A DNA stretch of 64,000 bases, taken from positions 620,001 to 684,000 of the forward strand of contig NZ_CP084629.1 in NCBI RefSeq assembly GCF_022878925.1, given 5' to 3'. The position numbers were made by a program, and so were the translations under genes. This stretch comes from Caballeronia sp. TF1N1 (lineage in GTDB: Bacteria; Pseudomonadota; Gammaproteobacteria; Burkholderiales; Burkholderiaceae). Numbering within the stretch: the first letter of the stretch is position 1; each line of letters starts with the position of its first letter. The notes under the pieces are model-generated. The model worked only from the letters and a program-made list of their open reading frames with translations, did not search any database and was not told the origin of the DNA. Below are positions 1 to 10,000 of the stretch, one piece after another.

Positions 1-286
1 CGAAGGCATCCGCGTATGTCGTCAGACCGGCAAGGGGCACGCCGAGCGATGCATCCGGAAGCAAGCGTTCGTGCCATAGCAAGCCGGCATCGTTTCGCCA
101 TGCAACGACGCGCGCACCGTTCAAGCTCGCGCGATGCGCAAACGCGCGGCTATCCGAGCAACGTTCATCGCATACGACGAGGAGACGCATGCATGCCGCC
201 TTCGTATCGCCGATGCTTTCGATGGCCCACGCATACGCCGCCGCCAGGGATACGCCAGTCAAGAATTCGCGGCGGGCGGGTCTCAT
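1..286 (-). CDS. Tat-type exported protein, 5' part only (cut by window edge)
   Basis: The frame is open from an ATG at 286 to the left window edge, 95 codons. The N-terminus MRPARREFLTGVSLAAA has paired arginines followed by FL and a small-residue hydrophobic stretch, which looks like a twin-arginine signal. After it comes a short segment rich in Cys (residues 32, 39, 43). The start overlaps the stop of the flavoprotein gene in an ATGA arrangement (283-286), so the two are translationally coupled. I do not recognise the family. Coupling to a flavin oxidase suggests an exported accessory or partner protein, but that is inference. The C-terminal part is not in this window. Confidence 0.6.
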   Translation of the reverse strand, partial: MRPARREFLTGVSLAAAYAWAIESIGDTKAACMRLLVVCDERCSDSRAFAHRASLNGARVVAWRNDAGLLWHERLLPDASLGVPLAGLTTYADAF

Positions 287-1842
287 CGAGCATCCTTCGA
301 CCAAGCGGCAGGCCAGATACCCTGCTTGCCGGGCGACAGAATGCCATTCGGATCGAGCGCGGTTTTCAGCGTGTTCGTGAGCCGCATCAACGCGTGATCG
401 TTGAAGTCGTATTGCGAAGCCGCAAGGTCCATATACGCGAGATGCGTGCGATATTGGCCATAGCCGGCCTGGCCCGCATCCTCGATCAGCGTGCGCACCA
501 GCGTGCCCGCAGCGTTTGTTCGAGCGCTGTCGTCGCGGTCGAAAATGGCCGCGAAGATGTGATGCATGTGCCGCCGTTCCGCCGTGAAGCCGCCGTAGTA
601 ATCGAAGCCGAACTGTGCGGCGCGGTCACGCACCATCATGTATTGCTTGGTTGCATCGGCGCCGGTTGGCGGGCATATCGGCGAGAAGTCGACATGCGCG
701 CCCGAACCGCCACGCCAGTTCAGCATGTTGAACGCATCGAGTCCGGGAATGCCGACCTGACTGCGATCGCCGCCGCCTGTCGGTTCATCGGATGCGTCGC
801 GATAGGGCATGTCGAAGAGGCGTGCATCGGCAATCGATGCAAAGCGCCGATGGATGATGTCGCGCCGCACGTTGACCAGTTCGCGCGGTCCATAAAGACA
901 GAAGCGCAGGTTCCAGCGGCCGATGTCGATGTCGCGCGCCATTGCGTCGATGGTCGCTTCGGGCATCGCACCGGGGCCGTCGTACCACCGCTTGCGTGTC
1001 GATACGCCCGCCGCCCAGCGCACCGCGCTTTCGATGACAGCGCTGCTCTGTATCGTGTCGTCCAGCTTCAATGGCCGCAGCGTTTCGACGATCCGTTCGA
1101 GGTCGGTATCGCGTTTGAAGGCATAGCGCGCGATCATGTAGCCCTCGGGCTCGGGCATGAGCCACACGCCGAGCTTGGTCACGATGCCCAGATTCGACTG
1201 CGCGAACATGGCGTCATAAGAAGGACCGAAGCCGGGCTTGAACACTTGCCAGTCGCGGCTCGCGTTCATGGCGCCCATCCCGGTGCGCACGACATCGCCG
1301 TTTGCAAGCACCACTTCCATGCCGCATTGCATCGCGGCGTGGTCGCCATACGGCGTCGTGCCGTAACCGCGCTCGAGCGTATTGCCGATGACGCTGCCCC
1401 AGCCCGCCGCCGGCGGATCGAGCCATAAACGCGTACCACGCGCCTTCAATTCACGATACAGGTCGTAGTAACTCACGCCGGGTTCGACGAGCGCATAAGC
1501 CAGTTTTTCGTCGATCTCGAGTATGCGGTTCATGCGTTGCAGATCGAGCACGACGCTGCCCGCAAGCCTTGGCGCCGCGCCGCCGTAAGCGAAGTTGCGT
1601 CCCGTCGATACGCTCCACAGCGGCACTTTGAATCGGTTGGCCACTTGCAGGACCGCGCGGATCTGCTCCACGCTCGATGGCATGACGACCGCTGACGCTT
1701 GCCACATGCGGGCATCGCCGGGAGCGAAAGGATCGAGATAAGCAGGCTGCGCCTCATTCGACGAAAGCACGGCGGCGCGGCCAACTATGTCGATGAACGC
1801 AGTCAGCGCGCTTTCAAAGTCGCGCGGAGGCGGCGTCGCCAC
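283..1842 (-). CDS. FAD-linked oxidase, vanillyl-alcohol oxidase / 4-cresol dehydrogenase type
   Basis: The product is about 519 residues, a normal length for the VAO/PCMH flavoprotein family. It has the N-terminal FAD-binding half (STGRNFAYGGAAPRL, then a glycine-rich stretch around WGSVIGNTLERGYG) and a substrate domain ending in DPNGILSPGKQGIWP, the usual family C-terminal signature. Members oxidise para-alkyl phenols such as vanillyl alcohol, eugenol or p-cresol, some with a cytochrome partner. No cytochrome gene is adjacent here. I chose GTG at 1842 (MATPPPRDFES); a TTG at 1854 is the alternative and would overlap the stop of the upstream lipoprotein gene. The open frame continues further upstream, but that part lies over the lipoprotein. 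The substrate cannot be read from the sequence. Confidence 0.82.
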   Translation of the reverse strand: MATPPPRDFESALTAFIDIVGRAAVLSSNEAQPAYLDPFAPGDARMWQASAVVMPSSVEQIRAVLQVANRFKVPLWSVSTGRNFAYGGAAPRLAGSVVLDLQRMNRILEIDEKLAYALVEPGVSYYDLYRELKARGTRLWLDPPAAGWGSVIGNTLERGYGTTPYGDHAAMQCGMEVVLANGDVVRTGMGAMNASRDWQVFKPGFGPSYDAMFAQSNLGIVTKLGVWLMPEPEGYMIARYAFKRDTDLERIVETLRPLKLDDTIQSSAVIESAVRWAAGVSTRKRWYDGPGAMPEATIDAMARDIDIGRWNLRFCLYGPRELVNVRRDIIHRRFASIADARLFDMPYRDASDEPTGGGDRSQVGIPGLDAFNMLNWRGGSGAHVDFSPICPPTGADATKQYMMVRDRAAQFGFDYYGGFTAERRHMHHIFAAIFDRDDSARTNAAGTLVRTLIEDAGQAGYGQYRTHLAYMDLAASQYDFNDHALMRLTNTLKTALDPNGILSPGKQGIWPAAWSKDAR

Positions 1843-1850
1843 CGCGCGCG

Positions 1851-1982
1851 TCAATAGCCGCCGCTGCTGCCGCTGCTCGATGACGTGCCCGACGAGCTTG
1901 CACCGGCGCCGTCGGTCTGGCAGCCAGCGAGGGATAGGGCGAGCACGGCAAGCAATAGCGAAAACGCACGAACGAGTTTCAT
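1851..1982 (-). CDS. small lipoprotein, 43 aa
   Basis: The ATG at 1982 is preceded on the minus strand by GGAG at good spacing. The product MKLVRAFSLLLAVLALSLAGC then has a textbook type II signal with lipobox LAGC (Cys21), followed by a Gln-Thr-Asp start and a tail made almost only of Ser and Gly that ends in Tyr. It would be a lipid-anchored envelope peptide of about 23 residues after cleavage. Its stop lies 9 nt before the proposed GTG of the flavoprotein gene, so the two probably share a transcript. Function is unknown; the Ser/Gly tail looks like a linker or a metal-poor decoy rather than a folded domain. Confidence 0.6.
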   Translation of the reverse strand: MKLVRAFSLLLAVLALSLAGCQTDGAGASSSGTSSSSGSSGGY

Positions 1983-2083
1983 GGGTCACTCCAGGTCGAA
2001 TAGCTACGAGGCGGCCGCAAGACACGGCATCCTCCATCTAAACGAACCGGGCGCGCGGAATATTCCCTTGGTTCTGCTCTCGC

Positions 2084-2560
2084 TTATTCGAGTACGGTGT
2101 TAGGCGTCGCGCTGAACGACATGAAGCGGGCGATGGACCATTGGCCGTCCGGTTGCCGCTGGAAAATGTCCATGCCTGTTTCTTCGGTCACGCTCTCTTT
2201 GTCACCCATGCGGGCGGTGAGCGTCCAGAACAATCGCACGATGGCGATATCGCCGGAAACGATGATCTCGCGAATGTCTGGGATGTCGTATTGCAAGCTT
2301 AGTCCGGGCTTCGCGAACAGCATCGCGAGCTTCTTGCAGATCGTGTCGCGATTGCCATCGAGCGCTTCCGGGACGGTCGAGACCAGGTCGGGCGCGAAAA
2401 TATCGCAGACGCCTTTGGCATCGCGCGCGTTGAAAGCCTTTGACCATGCTTGCAGCCTTTGCGCGATCGCGGCCTTGTCGGCGTTTGCATCGGCGTGAGC
2501 AGGCGTCGTCACGACAATGCTCGCGAGCATTGCACCGGTTGTCAGCACTCTCTTGATCAT
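2084..2560 (-). CDS. exported NTF2-like (SnoaL/DUF4440-type) protein
   Basis: The product is 158 residues from ATG 2560, which has GGAG about 9 nt upstream; the longer open frame would start at 2581 without a ribosome site. Residues 1-24 (MIKRVLTTGAMLASIVVTTPAHA) form a Sec signal with an AHA cleavage site. The mature part has the cone-fold pattern: a helix with IAQRLQAWSKAFNARDAKGVCDIFAPD, then strands ending in W-S-I-A-R. Such proteins act as small-molecule binding or isomerase-like domains. It lies downstream of the divergent region shared with the alpha/beta hydrolase at 2798. No catalytic assignment is possible. Confidence 0.7.
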   Translation of the reverse strand: MIKRVLTTGAMLASIVVTTPAHADANADKAAIAQRLQAWSKAFNARDAKGVCDIFAPDLVSTVPEALDGNRDTICKKLAMLFAKPGLSLQYDIPDIREIIVSGDIAIVRLFWTLTARMGDKESVTEETGMDIFQRQPDGQWSIARFMSFSATPNTVLE

Positions 2561-2797
2561 GAAAACGCTCCAAGTCGACAAGACCCGATGGCGATTCTAA
2601 GTGAGATGCATGGTGTCGAGCGGCATCCGGGGTGCTCTGCTTCTTCCCTTACTTCCACGGTTCGCGCTGTCCGACGCCTTGCTACGGCAGCGAATTCAAT
2701 CCCAGCGTGATCGAGTGACGATCATGTTGAGCGAATTATCAATCCATACGATCGCACCTAAGATGCTCTTTCGTCACTAAACCCGAGGAGCATCGCC

Positions 2798-3583
2798 ATG
2801 AACATCGAAACACGCGGCGCGAGGATTCACGTCAAGGAACAAGGAAGCAGCGAGCCGGCACTCGTGTTTCTCCACTACTGGGGCGGATCGTCACGGACAT
2901 GGGACGGCGTTATCGGCGCATTGTCGAACGCTCGACACACCATCGCGCTCGATCATCGTGGATGGGGCGAATCCAGCGCGACCGAGCAAGCCTACGCAAT
3001 AGCCGATCTTGCAAACGACGCAGCAGACGTCGTCGAAGCACTGCACTTGCAGCGCTATATCCTGATCGGCCATTCGATGGGCGGCAAGGTCGCGCAATTG
3101 CTCGCATCGCGCAGGCCTCGCGGATTGCAGGGCGTCGTGCTTATCGCGCCATCGCCGCCCTCACCGATGCAGCTTCCCGATGCCCAGCGAGCCGCGATGG
3201 CCGCAGCCTACGACTCGCGCGAATCGGTCGAATGGGTCATGGATAACGTGCTCACCGCAAGTCCGCTTGCGCCCAAGTTGCGCGAGCAAGTGATTGCCGA
3301 CAGCTTGCGTGGCGCGCCGCAAGCCAAGGCGGCGTGGCCGAACGCCGCCATGCTCGAAGACATCACGAATGATGTCGGGTCGATCAGTGTTCCCGTCACG
3401 GTGATCTCAGGCGAACTCGACCAGGTGGACCGCGTCGAGACCTTGCGGAAGGAACTGTTGCCTCGCATAGCGGATGCGCGCCTTCATGTCTTGCCCGGCG
3501 TCGGGCACTTATCGCCACTTGAAGCGCCAGCAGCCGTGGCTGCGCTTCTCGAAAAGTTCATCGACGAACTGCAAGCGCGTTGA
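2798..3583 (+). CDS. alpha/beta hydrolase
   Basis: The product is 261 residues with an alpha/beta-hydrolase fold. An oxyanion-hole segment FLHYWGG lies near residue 25, DHRGWGES near 52, the nucleophile elbow GHSMGG has Ser93, an acid lies in ISGELDQVD, and the catalytic His is in GVGHLSP near the C-terminus. GAGGAG sits just before the ATG. There is no signal peptide, so it is cytoplasmic. The LysR gene at 3590-4504 converges on it with only 6 nt between the stops. The substrate is unknown; the family includes esterases, C-C hydrolases and haloperoxidase-like enzymes. Confidence 0.85.
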   Translation: MNIETRGARIHVKEQGSSEPALVFLHYWGGSSRTWDGVIGALSNARHTIALDHRGWGESSATEQAYAIADLANDAADVVEALHLQRYILIGHSMGGKVAQLLASRRPRGLQGVVLIAPSPPSPMQLPDAQRAAMAAAYDSRESVEWVMDNVLTASPLAPKLREQVIADSLRGAPQAKAAWPNAAMLEDITNDVGSISVPVTVISGELDQVDRVETLRKELLPRIADARLHVLPGVGHLSPLEAPAAVAALLEKFIDELQAR

Positions 3584-3589
3584 ACGGAA

Positions 3590-4504
3590 TCAGCGTGACG
3601 TGCGGTCCCAAGGCGGCTCGTCGCCGAACGCGGCGACCAGACTATCGAGCAGAAGCCGCACTTTCAGCGGCATATGTCGTGCGCTCGGATAAACCGCCTG
3701 AATCGCCAACTCCGGCGTCCGATAGTCCGGCAGCAGCGCGACGAGATTCCCCCGCGCGATGTGTTCGCCGAACACGAAGGTCGGCCCATACGCGATACCC
3801 GCGCCCGCAAGCGCCGCAGCCAGCAGCATCTGCGTGTTGTTCGCGGCCATGCGGCATGGCCCGTCGATGACATGTGCGCGGCCTTTCGTATCGGCGAGCG
3901 TCCAGTCTCCCACCGACACCGCTTCGCTGAACGCGAGTCGCGGCGCTTGCCGCAAGTCGTCGGGGTTGCGCGGCGTGCCGTGTCGTTCGACATAGCCGGG
4001 CGATGCGCAGATGACCATTCGACACGGCGCGAGCCTGCGCGCGACGAGGCCGGAGTCGTTGAGGCGACCGATACGTATCGCCACGTCCACGCCGGCTTCG
4101 AGCAGATCGACATAGCGGTCGTTCAACGACACTTCTATCGTGACATGCGGATGCTGCTCAAGATATGCAGCGAGGACATCGCCGAGATGCATCGCTCCGA
4201 ACGTGACGGGCGCCGCGATTCGCAACACGCCACGCGGCTTGTCCTGTGCGTCGCTCGCCTCGCGATTGGCCTCTTCGTAGGCTTCGAGGATGCGTTTGCA
4301 TCGCTCGTAATAGTGTTGGCCGACCTCGGTCAGACTCAGCTTGCGCGTCGTGCGATGCAGAAGCCGCGCGTTCAGTTCGGCTTCGATTGCGCTCACGTAC
4401 TTGCCGGCCATCGCGGGCGATAACCCGAAACGTCGCGCGGCAGCGGCGAAACTGCCGCCATCGACGGTCGCGACGAATACTTCGATGCCGGTCAGGCGGT
4501 CCAT
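3590..4504 (-). CDS. LysR-family transcriptional regulator
   Basis: The product is 304 residues. The N-terminal winged helix (MDRLTGIEVFVATVDGGSFAAAARRFGLSPA-type sequence, residues 1-60) is followed by the linker helix and a periplasmic-binding-like effector domain starting at GVLRIAAPVTFG. The sequence resembles the subgroup that controls neighbouring oxidoreductases. Because it converges on the hydrolase instead of diverging from it, its target cannot be assumed from position. The start at 4504 gives the normal family N-terminus. Confidence 0.9.
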   Translation of the reverse strand: MDRLTGIEVFVATVDGGSFAAAARRFGLSPAMAGKYVSAIEAELNARLLHRTTRKLSLTEVGQHYYERCKRILEAYEEANREASDAQDKPRGVLRIAAPVTFGAMHLGDVLAAYLEQHPHVTIEVSLNDRYVDLLEAGVDVAIRIGRLNDSGLVARRLAPCRMVICASPGYVERHGTPRNPDDLRQAPRLAFSEAVSVGDWTLADTKGRAHVIDGPCRMAANNTQMLLAAALAGAGIAYGPTFVFGEHIARGNLVALLPDYRTPELAIQAVYPSARHMPLKVRLLLDSLVAAFGDEPPWDRTSR

Positions 4505-4577
4505 GCGTTCCTCGGCTTTCGTGGCGGGATTGACCTGGTGCCGCGTGATCTTCTCACGCTTCGCTTAACGTCTAACC

Positions 4578-6050
4578 TTACTCGACAACGAGACCTCGCG
4601 GGGTGTCGGGCTCATTCGCTTCGTCGGCACCGGAAAAGTCGACGCAATGTTCCAGATAACGCGCGAGACGCCCGGCGATTGCCGTGCTGTCGTCCTCCGC
4701 CGCGAGCCTTTCCAGCGCATACGCACGCATCGATTCCGATAACCGGTAGCGCACAACGGGGCCGTCATATTCGACGATCAACAGCGATTTCGCGGCGAGT
4801 TCGCTCGCGGCGTCGATCACGGTTGCGAGCGCGAGTCCGTCATCCCATGCGACAGCGCACAGGGCTTCGAACGAAAACGAGTCTTCGAAAACGGCCATCC
4901 TGCGCAGCAAGGTCTTCTCCTGCGCGGCGAGCGGCCCGTAGCTCCAGTCGAAATTCGCACGCAACGTCTGATGACGCGGCAGCGCGGTGCGGTATCCGCC
5001 AGCGAGCATGGACATACGGTCGTTCAGCCGCCGATGAATATCTTCGAGGCCGAGCGCGGCAAGACGCGCCGTCGCCAGTTCGATGGCAAGCGGATTGCCG
5101 TCGAGCCGCCGGCATATCGTCCCTATGCGGCCGATCTGCGCGCTGTCGTCGCCGAGATTGCGCTGCACGGCGCGGCCACGGCGGAGAAAGAGCCGCACGG
5201 AAGCATGTTCGAGCGCTTGCGCATCCGTCGATCCGGCGCGCGGCACGTCGAGCGGATCGACACGATAGAGCGTCTCGGACATGATGCGCAATGGCTCGCG
5301 GCTCGTAACCAGAACGCGGATGCCGTCATTGGCGGCGGCGAGCGCATCGACTATTTGCGCGGCATGCGCAATCACATGCTCGGCATTGTCGATGAACACG
5401 AGTCCACGCTCGGGCAGCGACGAGAAGTCGAGCGGCTCGTGTTCCGGCAAACCGCATGCGCGCGCGATGGCTTCTTGCACCGAGCGCGGGTGGTCGAGTC
5501 GCGCGAGATCGGCGAAGAAGATCGGCTCTGCGCGCGCCGCTGTCCATTGACGCGCCGCTTCGAGCGCGAGCGCCGATTTGCCGATGCCGCCTGCGCCCAC
5601 GAGCGTGAGCACTTGCGTCGCGGCGAGCATCGTGGAAATACGGGCAAGCGCGTCTTCTCGTCCGATGAGTTCCGGTCGAGCGAAACGCGCCTCGGCATGC
5701 GGACACGAAGGTCTGACAGTTCGCCTTGTCAGTCTGTACCCACGGCCCGGCACGGTCACGATAATGTCGCGATCACTGCCCAGGTTTTTACGCAGGCTGG
5801 ATAAGTGAACCTGGATATTGTTTTCTTCGACGACGGTGCGCGGCCAGACTGCGCTCATCAATTCGTCCTTGGTGACGAGGCGCCCTTCCGCTTTAGCCAG
5901 CACGACGAGAATATCGAATGCGCGCGAGCCCACGGACATGATCTCTCCTTGACGGTGCAAGGTACGCGCTTCGAGGTCGATCCGTATGCCGCCCAGATCG
6001 ATAATGCCGCTGTGCGATCCGGGTAAGGGCAACTCGGCAATGGCGTTCAT
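4578..6050 (-). CDS. winged-helix / ATPase regulator (short form)
   Basis: The product is 490 residues. Residues ~15-110 are an OmpR/CadC-type winged helix ([19 protein letters not shown], then VTVPGRGYRLTRR). An NB-ARC/STAND-like ATPase follows, with Walker A GAGGIGKSAL near 150, a Walker-B-like GLVFIDNAEHV, a TSREPLR sensor, and GNPLAIELA plus [10 protein letters not shown] further on. Two paralogs lie at 28350-31259 and 59763-61553. This copy ends soon after the ATPase and lacks the long helical repeat region of the 28350 gene. The promoter of this gene carries a tandem TTAA box (6131-6146) and faces that of the response regulator at 6316. It probably acts as a ligand-gated DNA-binding ATPase; the effector is unknown. 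Confidence 0.82.
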   Translation of the reverse strand: MNAIAELPLPGSHSGIIDLGGIRIDLEARTLHRQGEIMSVGSRAFDILVVLAKAEGRLVTKDELMSAVWPRTVVEENNIQVHLSSLRKNLGSDRDIIVTVPGRGYRLTRRTVRPSCPHAEARFARPELIGREDALARISTMLAATQVLTLVGAGGIGKSALALEAARQWTAARAEPIFFADLARLDHPRSVQEAIARACGLPEHEPLDFSSLPERGLVFIDNAEHVIAHAAQIVDALAAANDGIRVLVTSREPLRIMSETLYRVDPLDVPRAGSTDAQALEHASVRLFLRRGRAVQRNLGDDSAQIGRIGTICRRLDGNPLAIELATARLAALGLEDIHRRLNDRMSMLAGGYRTALPRHQTLRANFDWSYGPLAAQEKTLLRRMAVFEDSFSFEALCAVAWDDGLALATVIDAASELAAKSLLIVEYDGPVVRYRLSESMRAYALERLAAEDDSTAIAGRLARYLEHCVDFSGADEANEPDTPRGLVVE

Positions 6051-6091
6051 GGTGTCGTTCCGTTTGCGATGGATGTCCGATCACATAACCG

Positions 6092-6146
6092 ATCCTATGC
6101 TTCCCAGCCTTTGCGCCCGATGAGAAAATCATTAAGCTTAGTTAAC
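6092..6146 (-). promoter_or_regulatory. tandem TTAA-box promoter for the winged-helix/ATPase gene
   Basis: On the plus strand TTAAG is at 6132-6136 and TTAAC at 6142-6146, a period of exactly 10. Read on the minus strand, 34 bp beyond the proximal box lies TAGGAT (6097 to 6092), a good -10, preceded by GCA. The start codon is 42 nt further on. No TTGACA-like -35 is visible between them, as expected for an activator-dependent promoter. Confidence 0.55.
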
Positions 6147-6198
6147 TCCGCGCCTTCATTTGTAATTCGTGAATGCCTTGCCATTTTCCGCGCGCACG

Positions 6199-6252
6199 TT
6201 AACTTAATTTAATAATGACCGGATTTATGCGCGGACCATGCGGGCGCATAAT
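6199..6252 (+). promoter_or_regulatory. tandem TTAA-box promoter for the response-regulator operon
   Basis: TTAAC 6199-6203, TTAAT 6204-6208 and TTAAT 6209-6213 follow each other at a 5-bp step, so the outer two keep the 10-bp period. CATAAT (5 of 6 to the sigma-70 -10) begins at 6247, 34 bp after the last box. The response regulator starts at 6316, giving a leader of about 55 nt. The position suggests autoregulation. Confidence 0.5.
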
Positions 6253-6315
6253 GCACGGCGGGAAGCCCTGTACTCGAAAATCAGAGTGCGCTTCGAGCCT
6301 GTTACGAGCCATAAA

Positions 6316-6996
6316 ATGAAAATCCTGGTCATCGAAGACAACGAGCAAGTCGCCGGATTCTTGCGCAAGGGTTTGGCCGAAATGGGCCATGTCATCGATT
6401 GCGCGGACAATGGCCGCGACGGCATGTTTCTCGCGGCCGGCGAGACCTACGATTCGATCATCCTCGACCGCATGCTGCCGGGCGGTATCGACGGCCTCGG
6501 CATCATCTCGGCGTTGCGCGCGACCGGCAACAAGGTGCCTATCCTCATTCTGAGCGCGCTTGGCGAAGTGGATGAACGCATTCGCGGCCTCAAGGCCGGC
6601 GGTGACGATTACGTCGTCAAACCCTTTGCGCTGGGCGAAGTCGCGGCGAGGCTCGACGCATTGACGCGACGCTCGCAAGAAAACCTCGTGGACACGGCGT
6701 TGAAGGTAGGCGATCTGAGCATCGACCTGCTTTCGCGCAAGGTCGTGCGCGCGGGCAAGGCCATCGTGCTCAAGCCGCGCGAATTCAAGCTGCTCGAATA
6801 TCTCATGCGCCACGCGGAACAAGTCGTGACGCGCACCATGCTGCTGGAAAACATCTGGGAATATCACTTCGATCCGCAGACCAACGTGATCGACGTGCAC
6901 GTGAGCAAGCTGCGTCAGAAGATCGATACCGGCTTCGACAAGTCGCTGCTCCTGACCGTCCGCAATGCCGGCTATATGCTGACCGCAGAAGCGTAG
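6316..6996 (+). CDS. OmpR-family response regulator
   Basis: The product is 226 residues from ATG 6316 (MKILVIED); the upstream in-frame codons lie in the promoter region. The receiver domain has acidic residues at 8-9, phospho-acceptor Asp51 (ILDRMLPGG), Ser80 and Lys102 (YVVKPF). A C-terminal winged helix follows (LKPREFKLLEYLMRHAEQVVTRTMLLENIW, then NVIDVHVSKLRQKID). It is the first gene of a run with three kinases. Members of this family bind direct repeats with a 10-11 bp period as dimers. This protein is the best candidate to bind the tandem TTAA boxes in its own promoter and at six other places in the window. Closest functional analogs are CzcR/QseB-like regulators. Confidence 0.92.
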   Translation: MKILVIEDNEQVAGFLRKGLAEMGHVIDCADNGRDGMFLAAGETYDSIILDRMLPGGIDGLGIISALRATGNKVPILILSALGEVDERIRGLKAGGDDYVVKPFALGEVAARLDALTRRSQENLVDTALKVGDLSIDLLSRKVVRAGKAIVLKPREFKLLEYLMRHAEQVVTRTMLLENIWEYHFDPQTNVIDVHVSKLRQKIDTGFDKSLLLTVRNAGYMLTAEA

Positions 6997-7011
6997 CGGG
7001 AGGGCGCGAGC

Positions 7012-10000
7012 ATGCTGGAACTGCGGAACTTCGAGCGGCGAACCCTGTGCGATGACGGCGAGTTCGTCCTGTCGCGGCTGTGGCGTCGCGAAGACGCGCA
7101 GACCTGGCTTGCCGTGGCGCTGCCTGTGGCGCACGTGGCGCAAGTCGTGGAGAGTCAGGCGCGGCTCACGCGTGCGTTCGAACTGCGCGCGCTACTCGAC
7201 AGCCCGGTTCTCACGCGGCCGCATGCGCTGGTGGAGTTGCGTGGCGCGGCCACGCTTCTGCTCGAAGATCGTGGCGGTGTTTCGCTTGCATCGATATCTG
7301 CGGGAACACTCGGCGTGCATGAGAGCTTGCGCATCGCGGTGAATCTTGCAGCGGCGCTCAAGGTGCTGCATGCGCGTGGCGTCATGCACAAGGACTTGCG
7401 ACCGGCCAACATACTCGTCGATGTAGCGAGCGGCGAAGTGGCGCTCACGGGTTTCGGACGCGCATCGAGAGCAACGCGCGAACGTCCCGCAACGGAACTC
7501 GCGCCCGTGACCCTGGACGCGCTCGCTTACCTTTCGCCTGAGCAAACGGGGCTCACGAATCGCGGTGTGGATTCGCGCTGTGACTTGTATTCGCTTGGCG
7601 TCGTGTTCTACGAGATGCTCGCGGGCAAGCTGCCGTATCGCGCCGCGTCGCCCGCCGAATGGCTGCATTGTCATATCGCGCGTCAGCCGATTCCGCTTGC
7701 CGAACAAGCGCCTCACGTGCCGCGACAGTTGGCCGCCATCGTCGCGCGGCTCCTCGCGAAAGCCGCCGAGGAACGCTATCAGACCGCGCTCGGGCTCGAA
7801 CACGATTTGCGGCGCTGTCTCGATTCATGGCAACGCAGCGAGCGTATCGAAGCGTTCACGCCGGGCGAGCACGACGCGCCCGAGCATCTGCTCATTCCCG
7901 AACGCCTTTACGGACGCGAAGTCGAAAGCGCGGCGCTCGCGAACGCATTTCAGCGCGTGGCGCAGCAAGGTCGCTCGGAATTCGTGCTGGTGTCGGGCTA
8001 CTCGGGTATCGGCAAATCGGCGCTCGTTGGCGACCTGCAAAAGAGGCTCGTGGCCGGTAACGGGCGCTTCGCATCAGGCAAGTTCGATCAATACAAGCGC
8101 GACATTCCCTACGCCACCCTCGCGCAATCTTTTCAGCAATTGATCCGCCAACTGCTCGACGATAAGGCCTTCGACCTGCCGTCATGGCAGACGCGTCTTG
8201 CCGATGCGCTTGGCGCGCATGCGCAACTCATCGTCGATCTCGTGCCGGAACTGGAACGTGTGATCGGTCCGCAACCCGCTGTGCCGGCGCTCGGGCCACG
8301 CGAGGCACATGTGCGTCTACAAGCGGTGCTCGCGCGTTTCATCGGCACGTTCTGTGGTCCAGGCGAGACGCTCGTGCTCTTTCTCGACGATCTCCAATGG
8401 CTCGATTCCGGCACGAGCAGCTGGATCGAATATATGGCGGCGTCCGCGGATACGCGTCACGTGCTCTTCATCGGCGCGTATCGGGACAACGAAGTGGGCC
8501 CCACGCACACGCTCTCACGCGTGCTCGCGACGGTGCGCGAAACCAGCACGCCGCTGCATCTCATTCTGCTGGCGCCCCTTGCGCCCGGCGATGTATCGAA
8601 TCTGCTGACCGACACTCTGCATGCCGACGCCGCTGAAGCAGAACCGCTCGCCAGCCTGCTATTCGACAAGACCGGTGGCAATCCCTTTTTCGTGGTGCAG
8701 TTCCTGCGCATTCTCGAAGAAGAACGGCTGTTGCATTTCGACCGCGATACACGCGTTTGGCGCTGGGAAATCGACGTTATTCGTGCGGCGCGTTTTGCGG
8801 AAAGCGTCGTCGATCTGATGGTGGAGCGCATTGCGCGCGCGCCGCAAGCGACGCAAGACATGCTGAAGTGGTTCGCGTGTCTCGGCAACGCGGCAACGGA
8901 TGCGACGCTCGCGCAAGTGTGTGCCGATGCCGTAGGCGACATCGACGCCGCGCTCGGCAATGCGGTCGAAGCAGGTCTCGTGTATAGGCGCGAGAACGGT
9001 TATGCATTCGTTCACGACCGCGTGCAGGAAGCAGCCTACGCGATGATTCCGCCCGGCGAGCGCGCGCTCGCGCACTTGCGAATCGCGCGAATGTTCGATG
9101 CGACCAAAGCGCATGACGCCGAGGCCGACATCTTCGAGATCGTCAACCAGTACGATCGCGCGATCGCATTGGTCGATAACGCGGCGGAACGGGAGCGAAT
9201 CGTCGAGCTCAATTTGCAGGCGGGCAAGCGCGCGAAGGCTTCGTCGGCGTTCGGTTCCGCCTTGACGTACTTTTCGACGGGAAGCGATCTTCTCGATACC
9301 GCTCGATGGCACGACGACTATGCGCGCAAGTTCACGCTGGAAAGCAACCGCGCCGAGTGCGAGTTCCTGACAGGCGATACCCAAGCCGCGTGCAAGCGAC
9401 TGACCGAACTCGCCGAGCGGGCAAGCACGCTGCCGGATCGCGCCATTGTCACGTTCCTGCGCGTCACGCTCTACACCGCGCTCGATCAGATGCAGCTTGC
9501 CGTGCAAACGTGTCTGGAGTATTTGCGGCACGTTGGTATCGAGTGGGAGCCGCATCCGGGACGAGCCGCCGCGCGCCTTGAATACGACGCGCTGCTTCGG
9601 CAGATCGGCTCGAAGCCGATCGAACGCCTGATCGACCTGCCCTTGATCGAAGCGTCCGATCTCGCCGCCACGCTCGATGTGCTCACGGCCGTGCTGCCGC
9701 CCGCGTTCTTCAGCGACGAAGACCTCGTCTGCCTGGTGCTGTGCCGCATGGCGAATCTGAGCGTGGCGCACGGCAACAGCGATGCATCGTCGCTCGGCTA
9801 TGCCTATCTCGGCATGGTGACGGGTCCTATCTTCGGCGACTATCAGGCGGGGTTCGGCTTTGGACGCCTGGGACTTGCGCTCGTCGACGAACGCGCGCTC
9901 GACCGCTTCAAGGCGCGCGTCTACATGTGCTTCGCGTATCACGTCACGCCGTGGACGCGGCACATTCGCACGAATCTGCCCTTGTTGCGCCGCGCGTTCG

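Noticed and set aside
6199..7143. 314-codon minus-strand open frame over the response regulator
   Set aside because: It covers the regulator's own promoter and receiver domain in antisense and has no ribosome site or family likeness.
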